From an uncultured Prevotella sp. (lineage in GTDB: Bacteria > Bacteroidota > Bacteroidia > Bacteroidales > Bacteroidaceae), in NCBI GenBank assembly GCA_900762125.1, contig CAAFFL010000062.1:1-23294 (forward strand): a stretch of DNA of 23,294 nucleotides, written 5' to 3'. A program made the position numbers and the translations under genes. The notes beneath the pieces were generated by a model, which ran no database searches, was not told where the DNA came from, and saw nothing but the letters and a program-made list of their open reading frames with translations. Of this stretch, positions 1-8,536 are shown piece after piece. The stretch's first letter is position 1. The number at the start of each line of letters is the position of its first letter.

Positions 1-2478
1 ATGGGCTTCATCGTCGGACAGCTCATCATCGCCTTTATCCTCACGCCGATGTACTACCGCATGCATCTGACGTCGGTCTATGAATACCTAAGCAATCTCT
101 TTGGCACGTCGTCCTATCACACCGGTGCCTGGTTCTTCTTCCTCTCGAAGATGCTTGGTGCCGCCGTCCGGCTGATGCTCGTCTGCATCACGTTGCAGAT
201 TCTCGTTGGTGACCCGCTGGGCATCCCCTTCATCGTGAATGTCGCCGCGTCGATGCTCATCGTCTGGCTCTATACGTTCCGTGGCGGAGTGAAGTCGATC
301 ATCTGGGCAGACTCCCTGAAGACGCTCTGCCTCATCGTCTCTGTGGTGCTCTGCATCTGCTTCATTGCCAGCGACATGCACCTGGGCTTCTCTGGGATGA
401 TGAAGGCTATCAATGAGAGCAACATGAGTCGTGTGTTCTTCTTTGATGATGTGAACAACAAGCAATACTTCTTCAAACAGTTCCTGGCGGGCATCTTCAC
501 CATGGTGGCCACGAATGGCCTTGACCAAGACATGATGCAACGCAACCTCAGCTGCCGTAACCCCCGTGAGGCACAGAAGAATATGGTGATGAGCATCTTG
601 CTACAGTTTATCGTGGTGTGGACGTTCCTCATGCTCGGCGTGCTGCTCTATCTCTTTGCCTCACGTCACGGCATCAGCGCCACGGGCGACCAGCTCTTCC
701 CCGTCATCGCCACGGGCAACTATCTCCCTGCTATCGTCGGCATCCTGTTCGTCATCGGCTTTGTCGCCGCGGCTTATAATGCTGCCGGCTCCGCACTCAC
801 TGCATTGACGACCTCGTTTACTGTGGACATCCTTGGCGCTGGAAACCAGGACGAGGCATCGCTGAAGCGCACCCGCCTGAAAGTCCATGGCGCCATGGCC
901 GTGCTGATGGGTGTGGTCATCGTCATCATCCAGATGCTCAACAACACCAGCGTCATCGACGCCGTCTATGTCCTGGCCAGCTATACCTATGGTCCGCTGT
1001 TGGGAATGTTTGCCTTTGGCATGCTCCTCAAGGCTCCTGTGCGTGACCGTCTGGTACCCGTTGTAGCCATCGTCTCGCCGTCGCTCTGCCTCATCCTCGA
1101 CAAGAACTCCGAGGCATGGTTTGGCGGGTATCACTTCAGCTACGAGATTCTCATCCTCAACGCCCTGTTCACCTTCATCGGCCTGTGGCTTATCCGTCGA
1201 CCCAAAGACTCGGCCAAGCGTCCCGTGACGCGCGTCGCGACCATCGTGGTGCTCCTCATGCTCGCCGTACCGGCCACTGCTCAGCCGCTGGAGCGTGTGA
1301 CACCCGAGCAGGTAGGTCTGAGCAGTGAGGGACTGAAGAACGCCGATGCTGCCATCAAGGCGGCTATTCGCGAGGGACGTGTCCCCGGCGCCGTCCTGGC
1401 TGTGGTGCGCCATGGCAAGATGGCTTATCTGAAAGCATTTGGTAATAGGAGCGTTTATCCGAAGAAGGAGGCGATGACGGTGAACACCGTCTTCGACCTT
1501 GCCTCCTGCAGTAAGCCTCTGGGCACTGCCCTGAGTATGATGCAACTCCTCGAGACAGGGCGCGTCCGACTGATGGATGCCGTGAAGACGTATATCCCCA
1601 ACTTCCGCAGTTGGCGTGGCGCCGATGGCGACACCGTGACCATCCGCGTCCTGCATCTCCTCACGCACACTTCTGGTCTGCCGCCTTACGCCCCCGTGGA
1701 GGAACTGAAACAGAAATATGGCTCACCCTGTCCGGAGGCCCTGATGGACTATATTGCAACCTGCAAGCGCGACTTCCGTCCCGAGACGGCGATGCAATAC
1801 AGTTGCATCAACTACGTCACCCTCCAACATATCATTGAGGGTGTCACAGGTGAGAGCCTGCGCGACTATGCCGCCCGCCACATCTTTGTTCCCCTGGGAA
1901 TGGCCCATACGGACTACCTGCCCTGCCGGCAGGCTGCCGACGGGCGCTGGGTGAATACCGATCAACCTCGATGGATGAAGAAAGACCTGACGCCTGACGC
2001 TGACGCACCCATCGCTCCTACCGAGCGACAAAAAGACGGCAGCGTCCTGCGTGGGCAGGTGCATGACCCGTTGGCACGTGTTCTCAACGGGGGCATATCA
2101 GGAAATGCAGGATTGTTCTCTACGGCCGACGACATCGCCATCCTCTGCGCGATGATCTTCAATGGTGGCGAGTGGAACGGCCACCGCATCCTCGGTCCCT
2201 TGACCGTGAAGGCGATGCGTACCGTGCCTCGGCAGGTGGAGCAGCAAGGACGTTGTCTGGGCTGGGATGTGCATTCAGCCTACGCCTCCTGCAATGGCGA
2301 CCTGCTCAGCGCAGAGACCTTTGGCCATACGGGCTACACCGGCACCAGTGTGGTCATCGACCCCGTGAACGACGTGGCGATCATCCTCCTGACCAATGCC
2401 GTGCATCCTGTCGACAAGACCAATGTCATCCGGCTGCGGGGCCTCGTGAGCAACGCCGTGGCGGGGAGCATCAAGTAA
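1..2478 (+). CDS. Sodium:solute symporter fused to a periplasmic serine hydrolase (beta-lactamase/esterase fold), 5' partial
   Basis: 825 residues are visible. The first ATG is probably internal: the text opens in what should be the second or third helix of an SSS-family symporter, so roughly 70-80 N-terminal residues are missing. Residues 1-400 show repeated hydrophobic helices and the SSS-like stretch GFVAAAYNAAGSALTALTTS. Residues 411-427 (RVATIVVLLMLAVPATA, then Q428) look like a signal peptide with a signal peptidase I site, kept in frame between the domains. Residues about 430-825 are a penicillin-binding/beta-lactamase-like serine hydrolase: SxxK at S502-K505, Y600-S-C in place of the usual YxN, and HTG at 776-778 as the KTG counterpart. 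The hydrolase should face the periplasm. SSS transporters in Bacteroidales include N-acetylmuramic acid carriers such as Tannerella MurT, so peptidoglycan-fragment trimming and uptake is a reasonable guess. Substrate unknown; the domain calls are secure. Confidence 0.9.
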   Translation: MGFIVGQLIIAFILTPMYYRMHLTSVYEYLSNLFGTSSYHTGAWFFFLSKMLGAAVRLMLVCITLQILVGDPLGIPFIVNVAASMLIVWLYTFRGGVKSIIWADSLKTLCLIVSVVLCICFIASDMHLGFSGMMKAINESNMSRVFFFDDVNNKQYFFKQFLAGIFTMVATNGLDQDMMQRNLSCRNPREAQKNMVMSILLQFIVVWTFLMLGVLLYLFASRHGISATGDQLFPVIATGNYLPAIVGILFVIGFVAAAYNAAGSALTALTTSFTVDILGAGNQDEASLKRTRLKVHGAMAVLMGVVIVIIQMLNNTSVIDAVYVLASYTYGPLLGMFAFGMLLKAPVRDRLVPVVAIVSPSLCLILDKNSEAWFGGYHFSYEILILNALFTFIGLWLIRRPKDSAKRPVTRVATIVVLLMLAVPATAQPLERVTPEQVGLSSEGLKNADAAIKAAIREGRVPGAVLAVVRHGKMAYLKAFGNRSVYPKKEAMTVNTVFDLASCSKPLGTALSMMQLLETGRVRLMDAVKTYIPNFRSWRGADGDTVTIRVLHLLTHTSGLPPYAPVEELKQKYGSPCPEALMDYIATCKRDFRPETAMQYSCINYVTLQHIIEGVTGESLRDYAARHIFVPLGMAHTDYLPCRQAADGRWVNTDQPRWMKKDLTPDADAPIAPTERQKDGSVLRGQVHDPLARVLNGGISGNAGLFSTADDIAILCAMIFNGGEWNGHRILGPLTVKAMRTVPRQVEQQGRCLGWDVHSAYASCNGDLLSAETFGHTGYTGTSVVIDPVNDVAIILLTNAVHPVDKTNVIRLRGLVSNAVAGSIK

Positions 2479-2490
2479 GGCTACCCCAGC
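2461..2490. other. Possible hairpin spanning both convergent stop codons
   Basis: GGGGAGC (2463-2469) can pair with GCTACCCC (2480-2487) with one bulged A, around a 10-nt loop. It contains the TAA of the symporter-hydrolase gene (2476-2478) and abuts the TAG of the SNF2 gene (2481-2483). Neither side has a T tract, so a terminator role is only a possibility. Confidence 0.25.
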
Positions 2491-5189
2491 ACCTGGCGGA
2501 TGATCTCCTCCTTTTTGCCCTGCAGTTTGAGGATCTGCTCCTCAAGGGTGTTGGAGGTGATGAAGCGGTATACGTTCACCGGTCGGTTTTGTCCGATGCG
2601 GTGAGCGCGGCCTATGGCCTGCTCCTCCGGCGACTTGTTCCACCAGGGCTCCATGAGGAAGACGTAGTCCGCCTCGGTGAGGTTCAGTCCCACGCCTGCG
2701 GCCTTCAGTGAAAGGAGGAAGAACTGCGTGTTGCCCTGTTGGAATCGCTTGACGATGGACTCGCGATCCGTCGACTCACCTGTGAGCATCTCGTAGGTCC
2801 ACCCACGATCATTCAGTTGTGCGACTATGCGGTCGAGGAACGTGACGAAGCTGCTGAAGATCAGTACACGATGCTGCGTGCTATGGATCTCCTCCAGTCG
2901 TTCCATGAGCGTCTGCAGTTTGCCGTCTCCATCGGCGATCTGGCGGAGGCGCGTGATGGCGTTGATGACCAGCAGACTGTTCTGTCCCTGGTCGTCCATC
3001 ACCTCGTTGCGCGCCTTCGAGAGCTCTGTGCTATAGGTGGCGGCCTGTTCGTCGGTCATGTCGCAATAGATCACATCCTCCTGAACGGGCGGGAGGTCGG
3101 TGAGCACCTCCTCCTTGCGTCGGCGGAGAAAGAACGGCATCACCATGTCGTGGAGCGTCTCGCTGCGCTGCCGCTCCATGTTGCTCACGATGGGCTTCAC
3201 GAAACGGTCGTTGAACAACCGCCGGCTGCCGAGAAGCATCGGGTTGAGGATGCTCATCAAGCTCCATAGCTCGAAGAGGTTGTCCTCCACGGGTGTGCCG
3301 CTGATGGCCACATGATGCAGGGCGCGGATGCTGTGGGCGGCGGCATAGACCTGCGAGTCACTGTTCTTCACCGTCTGGCATTCGTCCATGACGAGGATGC
3401 CCAACTCCTTATCCTCAAAGTATTTGATGTCACGAGCCAGCGTCTGGTAGGACGTGACGACGAGGTCCCATTGCATCATCGCCTCACGCTTCGCGGCACG
3501 CTGCTCGGGTGTGCCCTTATAGGTCATCACCATCATCGATGGCGCAAAGCGCTGGAGCTCGTCGCCCCAGTTGAAGACGACGGAGGACGGCGCGAGGATG
3601 AGGGACGTCTTGAAGGGAATGGCGCCTTCTCGCTTCGCCACCTCTTTGTACTTCATCAAGAGCGCGATGGCCTGAACGGTCTTACCCAGTCCCATCTCGT
3701 CGGCCAGACAACAGCCCATGCGCGACATCAGGCTGCGCCACAGCCATTCGTAGCCCCGTTGCTGATAGGGTCGCAGCGTGGTCATGAGGCGCTCGGGTGT
3801 GGCCGGCTTCTGCTGGTCGTCATCCCATTGTACATCATGGATATAGGGTAGGGCGCCGAGCTGTGTGCGGTGCACCATGAGGTCCTTGCCCTTCTCCTTC
3901 CTGAGTCCGACGAGCAGTGTCGAGCCATAGCGTTGTATCCATTCCTCAGGGATGATGAGGCGCTCGCCCGTGGGCAGCAGATACTCCCGTTCCCCCGCCA
4001 TGATGGTGTCCTTGAGGTCCGAGAAGGGAATGGTGCGGCCATCCTCCAGCCGGATGTTGACCTTCATCTGCAGCCAGTCACCGACCGCCTTGTGATCCTC
4101 CTCGATGTCGAAGGCGCCGAGGTAGTAGGTCTTGTCGTGTGGCTGCCGGATGGCGAAGCCCGCGTCTGCCAGCTGATGGCTATATTGTTGTAGCCACGCC
4201 ACGAGGCTCTCCGTGTCGTCAAAATGCTTGTATCCCGTGCTGACAAGTTTGTCATCGTCCGTGATGTCGCGCAACGTCTCCAGTTGGAATGTCTCGGCAT
4301 CCTTGTCGCGCTGGTAGCGTGTGAAGGTGTAGCTGTCGCCTTCTTCCAGGAGTGTCACGCGTCCGCGGCTCGTCGATGCGAAGCCGTAGGTGGCATTGGG
4401 ATAGACAAAGGTGATGCTGATCTGATGGCCGCCGGTGACGACGCTCTCCGTCTTCAACCGGCACACCGGATCGCCCAGCACATCGTGCACCTCGAAGCCC
4501 TCCGCCTGCACGTCGGCCTTCGAGACGTTGCGAAGGATGAAACGGCGGAGGTAGTCGTTCTCGTTCTTTCGGGCTATCTCCACGGCGGGCTTCGTGATGA
4601 AGGGCCGGATCATCTTACCGTTCATCTCGTTGTCGGGCATGTAGAGGCCGTTGTCGACGGCAAAGATAGCCGGTTTGTGCGCGATGACCCGCGTGCGGTG
4701 GTCCATGGGCACGATGGTCTCCCCGTCGATGCGTATCTGCAAGCGATAGGTGATGCCCTCCTCGTGGCGGCGGAAGCAGAGCACGGGTTCCACGGTGCTG
4801 TCCTCCCTGAGCGTGAGCTGCCGGGAGACGCCAATGGGCGCCTTGTCGTTCTCATGCCAGATGATGGGGTATCCCAAGATCGTGGCAATGGGGATGAGTT
4901 TGCCCATGCGGTTGTCGGCATGGTTGCGCATGCGTTTCTTCGTCGCCTCGTCACCGCCAGCCCAGAGCAGTTCTGCCCGTTTGTATTTCTTCTTGTCGGC
5001 ACAATGCTGGTAGAGCCACACGGGGTCCGTCTCCTGGCACAGGCGCCAGAGGCGTTTCTCGTCGTCGTCCACACATTGTCCCTCCTGCTTGCGTCGCACG
5101 TCCATAAACTCTCCGGCGGAGTCGGCGACGACCAGCTCAGCTTTCACGAGATTGAAATGTGGACTTTGCGTAAGTAGGATCAGGTTCAT
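2481..5189 (-). CDS. SNF2/RAD54-family helicase-like ATPase
   Basis: A 902-residue protein with a two-lobed SNF2 ATPase in its C-terminal half. Visible motifs: Walker A DEMGLGKT at 497-504 (K503), a Walker B box reading D602-E-C-Q rather than DEAH, motif III SGTPVEDNLFELWSL, motif V LKAAGVGLNLTEADYVF, and motif VI QAIGRAHRIGQ near 857-867. The N-terminal half, about 450 residues, has no motif I recognise. SNF2 proteins translocate on double-stranded DNA and displace or remodel bound protein; bacterial members such as RapA act on RNA polymerase, but no RapA-specific feature is visible. I chose the ATG at 5189 (MNLILL) because the longer frame back to 5288 runs through a good promoter at 5215-5250, and the leader before 5189 is A-rich as usual for Bacteroidota. 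The gene is divergent from the exonuclease-helicase and converges on the symporter fusion with a 2-nt gap. Confidence 0.9.
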   Translation of the reverse strand: MNLILLTQSPHFNLVKAELVVADSAGEFMDVRRKQEGQCVDDDEKRLWRLCQETDPVWLYQHCADKKKYKRAELLWAGGDEATKKRMRNHADNRMGKLIPIATILGYPIIWHENDKAPIGVSRQLTLREDSTVEPVLCFRRHEEGITYRLQIRIDGETIVPMDHRTRVIAHKPAIFAVDNGLYMPDNEMNGKMIRPFITKPAVEIARKNENDYLRRFILRNVSKADVQAEGFEVHDVLGDPVCRLKTESVVTGGHQISITFVYPNATYGFASTSRGRVTLLEEGDSYTFTRYQRDKDAETFQLETLRDITDDDKLVSTGYKHFDDTESLVAWLQQYSHQLADAGFAIRQPHDKTYYLGAFDIEEDHKAVGDWLQMKVNIRLEDGRTIPFSDLKDTIMAGEREYLLPTGERLIIPEEWIQRYGSTLLVGLRKEKGKDLMVHRTQLGALPYIHDVQWDDDQQKPATPERLMTTLRPYQQRGYEWLWRSLMSRMGCCLADEMGLGKTVQAIALLMKYKEVAKREGAIPFKTSLILAPSSVVFNWGDELQRFAPSMMVMTYKGTPEQRAAKREAMMQWDLVVTSYQTLARDIKYFEDKELGILVMDECQTVKNSDSQVYAAAHSIRALHHVAISGTPVEDNLFELWSLMSILNPMLLGSRRLFNDRFVKPIVSNMERQRSETLHDMVMPFFLRRRKEEVLTDLPPVQEDVIYCDMTDEQAATYSTELSKARNEVMDDQGQNSLLVINAITRLRQIADGDGKLQTLMERLEEIHSTQHRVLIFSSFVTFLDRIVAQLNDRGWTYEMLTGESTDRESIVKRFQQGNTQFFLLSLKAAGVGLNLTEADYVFLMEPWWNKSPEEQAIGRAHRIGQNRPVNVYRFITSNTLEEQILKLQGKKEEIIRQVLG

Positions 5190-5214
5190 GCTTTCGTTTT
5201 TTGTTAAGTTCTTG

Positions 5215-5250
5215 CAAAGGTACGAATAGATTTGCCATTCTGCAAGCAAA
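5215..5250 (-). promoter_or_regulatory. Bacteroidota-type promoter for the SNF2 gene
   Basis: On the minus strand, TACCTTTG (5222-5215) matches the -7 consensus TAnnTTTG. TTG at 5245-5243 lies 20 nt upstream, and TTTG at 5250-5247 is an alternative. Transcription would start near 5208-5210, about 20 nt before the ATG at 5189. This placement excludes the longer start at 5288. Confidence 0.7.
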
Positions 5251-5256
5251 ATGGCA
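5233..5256. repeat. 7-bp inverted repeat in the divergent promoter region
   Basis: TGCCATT (5233-5239) and AATGGCA (5250-5256) are perfect inverted copies separated by 10 nt. They overlap the -33 region of the SNF2 promoter and lie about 20-40 nt upstream of the -33 of the opposing gene. The geometry fits an operator for a dimeric regulator, but a match this short can arise by chance. Confidence 0.3.
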
Positions 5257-5274
5257 TTTTTGTGTTCAAAGAAG

Positions 5275-5305
5275 TTGCTTTCCTTCAAATTTATGAGTAC
5301 CTTTA
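5275..5305 (+). promoter_or_regulatory. Bacteroidota-type promoter for the helicase-exonuclease gene
   Basis: TTG at 5275-5277, a 20-nt spacer, then TACCTTTA at 5298-5305, one base off the TAnnTTTG consensus. Transcription would start near 5311, giving a leader of about 27 nt before the ATG at 5338. No Shine-Dalgarno sequence is visible. Confidence 0.55.
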
Positions 5306-5337
5306 CCGCCAGAAAGCTGATTTGATTACTACGGTAT

Positions 5338-8043
5338 ATGAAACAGAATATTCACGACTGGCACCCCGACGAGACACAGCAGAAGATCATCAACCTGGAG
5401 CATGGCAGCCACTTGGTCTTCGCGCCTCCGGGCTGTGGCAAGACGCAGCTCATGGCCGAGCGCGTTCGCCGGGCCCATGCCGATGGTGTGGCCTATAGTG
5501 ACATGCTCTGCCTGACGTTCACCAACCGTGCCGCCCGTGGCATGCGTGAGCGCATCAGCCACAACCTCCAGGACGAGGACGTGGCGGATGTCTTTGTGGG
5601 CAATGTGCACCGGTTCTGCTCGCGGTTTCTCTTCGAGAATGGCGTCGTGCCCCACGAGAGTGCTATCATCGACGACGACACCACGGTGAGCATCCTGGCG
5701 ATGTACCTCGGTGAGGATGAGGACTATGCGCTGACCGACAGCTGGCGCCGCCGATACTATAACGACATCGTGTTTGTCTCCCATCTGATGTACGAGATTG
5801 AGCACCACCTCGACCGTCGCCTGCGCCAGCATCCCGAGTGCTTGACGCGTGACGACATCGCTGTGCTGAAGGCGCTCTGCCGGCAGCAGGCGAAGGACTT
5901 CACGCCTGAGATGCTCATCGACATTTATGAGCATAATGACTTCTATACCGACGCCAGCCACAGTCTGGACCATGCCCTGCGCCAGCAGGCCGAGCAGACG
6001 CTCCTGAAGATGCGCTATGCCCATGCCTATACCGCCTATAAGCAACAGAACAACCTCCTGGACTTTGAGGACCTCCTGCTCATGACCTATACAGCCCTCC
6101 AGGATAGTGACATCGGCAAGCGCTACCCATGGATACAGGTCGACGAGGTGCAGGACCTGAACCTCCTGCAGCTGTCCATCATCGACGAGCTCTCCACCTG
6201 TCACTTCGATGGCGTGGGGTCGCTCAGTGATGACCAGGGCACGGTGATGTATCTCGGCGATGAGCAGCAGGCCATCTTCTCTTTCATGGGCGCGAAGCTC
6301 TCCACGCTGGAGATGCTCCGCCAGCGTTGTCAGCGGCATGTGCACCACCTGGGTGTGAACCATCGGTCGCCGGCTTACCTGGTCAACCTCCTCAACCGTT
6401 ATGCCACGGAGGTGCTCCATGTGGATGGCGGCTTGCTGCCCCAGCCGAACAATGATATGGCTGCTGATGACGGCGCCATCGCCATCGTGCCCAGCGACGA
6501 CCTCGCGACGGAGTTTGCTGATGTGGCCATGCGCGCCAACCAGTTGAGCCAACGCTATCCTGCCGACACCACCGCCATCATCGTCAACTCCAACCGCGAT
6601 GCCGACACGATGAGCCTCGCGCTGAAGAACATCCAGTGCCCCCACTTCAAGGTCTCCGGTGCCGACCTCTTCGGCTCGCAGGAGGTGAAGCTCCTCATGG
6701 CGCACCTCAGCGTCGTGGGCAACGACCACAACTTCCTCGCCTGGTCACGACTCATGAAGGGTCTGAAGGTCTGTCAGACCAATGCCGCCGCCCGGCAGTT
6801 TGTCCACCAACTGGAGGTGCGGGCGATGACGCCCACCGACTTCCTCACACCGCACCATGGCGAGGTGCCGACCTATCTGCAGGACTTCCTGCGGACGTGG
6901 GAAGAGGAGGAGATCGTCGCCTTCGACACGGAGACAACGGGACTGAATGTCTTTGAGGACGACATCATCCAGATTGCCGCGGAGAAGATCCGGCGGGGCG
7001 AGGTCGTGGACAAGTTCTCCATCTATGTGGAGACTGACCGTCACATCCCTGAGCGCCTGGGCGACATCGTCAACCCGATCATCGAGGAGCGCAAGCACCA
7101 GCGCATTTACACCCACGACTATGCCCTGCGGCAGTTCCTTGCCTTTGTGGGTGATGACGTGCTGCTGGGGCATAACGCCAATTACGACTATGCCATCATG
7201 GACTTCAACATCCGGCGCTATCTGCCCAAGGTGGACTGGCGACGGGAGCATCCGCGGTGCTTCGACTCGCTGAAGCTCATCCGCTTGCTGCGTCCTGACC
7301 TGAAGGCGTTTAAGTTGAAACTGCTCTTGAAGGAGTTGACTCTTGAGGGTCAGAACTCCCACCTGGCCGACGACGATGTCTTCGCCACGGTGTCGCTGGT
7401 GAACTATTGCTACGAGAAAGGACAGGAGTTGAAGGCTTCGCAGGACGAATACCTCAGCCGGAAACTCACACAGGACCGCATCGCTGCGTTACAGAAGAAC
7501 TATCAGGACTTCTACACCCATGCCCGCAGCATCCTCTACGACCGTCTGCCGGCTGACCAGGAGCCTGCCATCCTCACGGAGATGAAGCGCATGGAGGAGC
7601 ACGCACGGTCGTTTGGCGTGCCGCATCAGTCGCGGCTGCCGTATGTCTACCGCTTCCTGCGTTCCGACGTCATCGACACGGAGCGGGAGACGTCGCTGAA
7701 GGAACAGCTCGATGCCCACATCATGGAGATGAACACGTTCAAGGAGGCCGACCTCTGCAACTCGTCGACCATCGACGACCGCATCTTCGTCACGACGATC
7801 CACAAAGCGAAGGGTCTGGAGTTTGACAATGTCATCGTCTTCGACGTCATTGATGGCCGCATCCCGAATTTCCACGCCTTCACCAATCCTGCGGCGATGG
7901 CTGAGGATGCCCGCAAGCTCTATGTGGCGATGTCGAGAGCAAAAAAACGGTTGTACATCACTTGGTCAAAAGTGAAGTACAACCGGGACGGAAAAATGGA
8001 GAATAAGTTATCAAGATACTTGACAGGCATATTCCGAAACTAA
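5338..8043 (+). CDS. UvrD/Rep-like (SF1A) helicase with an internal DEDDh 3'-5' exonuclease domain
   Basis: 901 residues. Helicase motifs are present at both ends: Walker A PPGCGKT (K35), motif Ia LTFTNRAA, Walker B VDEVQD (D269-E270), motif III GDEQQAIFSF (307 onward), NHRSP, motif V TIHKAKGLEF (820-829), and motif VI YVAMSRAKKR (862-871). Between them, at about 525-700, is a complete DnaQ-like exonuclease: FDTETTGL with D530 and E532, GHNANYD with D617, and H675-LADD-D680, the full DEDDh set. The nuclease sits roughly where Rep/UvrD proteins carry their 2B subdomain. The expected activity is 3'-5' unwinding coupled to 3'-end degradation, in repair or recombination; this is inference from the domains. 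The last 35 codons (from about 7938) are clearly AT-richer than the rest. The gene is transcribed divergently from the SNF2 gene, and its stop overlaps the hepT stop by 4 nt. Confidence 0.92.
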   Translation: MKQNIHDWHPDETQQKIINLEHGSHLVFAPPGCGKTQLMAERVRRAHADGVAYSDMLCLTFTNRAARGMRERISHNLQDEDVADVFVGNVHRFCSRFLFENGVVPHESAIIDDDTTVSILAMYLGEDEDYALTDSWRRRYYNDIVFVSHLMYEIEHHLDRRLRQHPECLTRDDIAVLKALCRQQAKDFTPEMLIDIYEHNDFYTDASHSLDHALRQQAEQTLLKMRYAHAYTAYKQQNNLLDFEDLLLMTYTALQDSDIGKRYPWIQVDEVQDLNLLQLSIIDELSTCHFDGVGSLSDDQGTVMYLGDEQQAIFSFMGAKLSTLEMLRQRCQRHVHHLGVNHRSPAYLVNLLNRYATEVLHVDGGLLPQPNNDMAADDGAIAIVPSDDLATEFADVAMRANQLSQRYPADTTAIIVNSNRDADTMSLALKNIQCPHFKVSGADLFGSQEVKLLMAHLSVVGNDHNFLAWSRLMKGLKVCQTNAAARQFVHQLEVRAMTPTDFLTPHHGEVPTYLQDFLRTWEEEEIVAFDTETTGLNVFEDDIIQIAAEKIRRGEVVDKFSIYVETDRHIPERLGDIVNPIIEERKHQRIYTHDYALRQFLAFVGDDVLLGHNANYDYAIMDFNIRRYLPKVDWRREHPRCFDSLKLIRLLRPDLKAFKLKLLLKELTLEGQNSHLADDDVFATVSLVNYCYEKGQELKASQDEYLSRKLTQDRIAALQKNYQDFYTHARSILYDRLPADQEPAILTEMKRMEEHARSFGVPHQSRLPYVYRFLRSDVIDTERETSLKEQLDAHIMEMNTFKEADLCNSSTIDDRIFVTTIHKAKGLEFDNVIVFDVIDGRIPNFHAFTNPAAMAEDARKLYVAMSRAKKRLYITWSKVKYNRDGKMENKLSRYLTGIFRN

Positions 8044-8536
8044 CGTTCTATCTCGTCTGCTTTCAATCCTGTAACTTCAACGATGCTGTTAATGTCATAG
8101 CCCTTTGCAAGCATACGCTTTGCGGTTTGCATCAAGGCCTTATGCACTGCAGAATCAAAGATAGCTCCTTCATCCTTTTCCCACTCCTGCCAATTGGTCT
8201 TTGCTAGATAGTCTGCCACTTGGCTTTGGAGTGGGGGAATATCTTCACAGACCGTCTTCCAAAGTTCTTTGACACTGATCTGATAGTAATCGTGAACAAG
8301 TACATGCCGCGTGCCGGCAATGTATTTCCATGGTGTTGCTGGATGAGCATTGCAGTAAGCAGGCGTCAATTTATAGGCAGCTTCACCTATACTCTCCACA
8401 TTCTTTACTACAGCATAGAAAAGTATCTTGTCAACTTCAATGTCTTCCAAAGTCTTACCACTGGTAAATTCAGTGATATTGCTGATGGCCTGTAGCAGTG
8501 TTCAAGGCGGCCGCAATCTCTAATTGGCTCTCTCAT
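8040..8536 (-). pseudogene. hepT: HepT-like toxin (HEPN RNase, DUF86), frameshifted, with an extra C-terminal tail
   Basis: The natural ATG is at 8536 (MREPIRDCGRLEH), overlapping the end of mntA by 17 nt, as usual in these operons. After the histidine codon at 8500-8498 one base is missing. Restoring it (CAC CTG CTA CAG) joins the start to the downstream frame LLQAISNITEF and gives 165 residues. The HEPN catalytic motif Rx4HxY is intact in that frame as R77-HVLV-H82-D-Y84. As written, only a fragment from a TTG at 8450 (136 residues) or similar could be made. Beyond the usual DUF86 end, about residue 110, lie some 50 further residues ending RMLAKGYDINSIVEVTGL, which resembles a small helix-turn-helix tail common in Rpn/PD-(D/E)XK transposase-like proteins. 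HepT is an RNase neutralised when MntA AMPylates its motif tyrosine. A sequencing error remains possible. Confidence 0.8.

Noticed and set aside
5189..5288. N-terminal extension of the SNF2 protein to an ATG at 5288
   Set aside because: It would be translated from sequence upstream of the promoter at 5215-5250; the ATG at 5189 has the right spacing and leader.
8220..8495. 91-codon frame on the plus strand across hepT
   Set aside because: It is the complement of the HEPN coding sequence, and its translation resembles nothing; the minus-strand reading has a catalytic motif.
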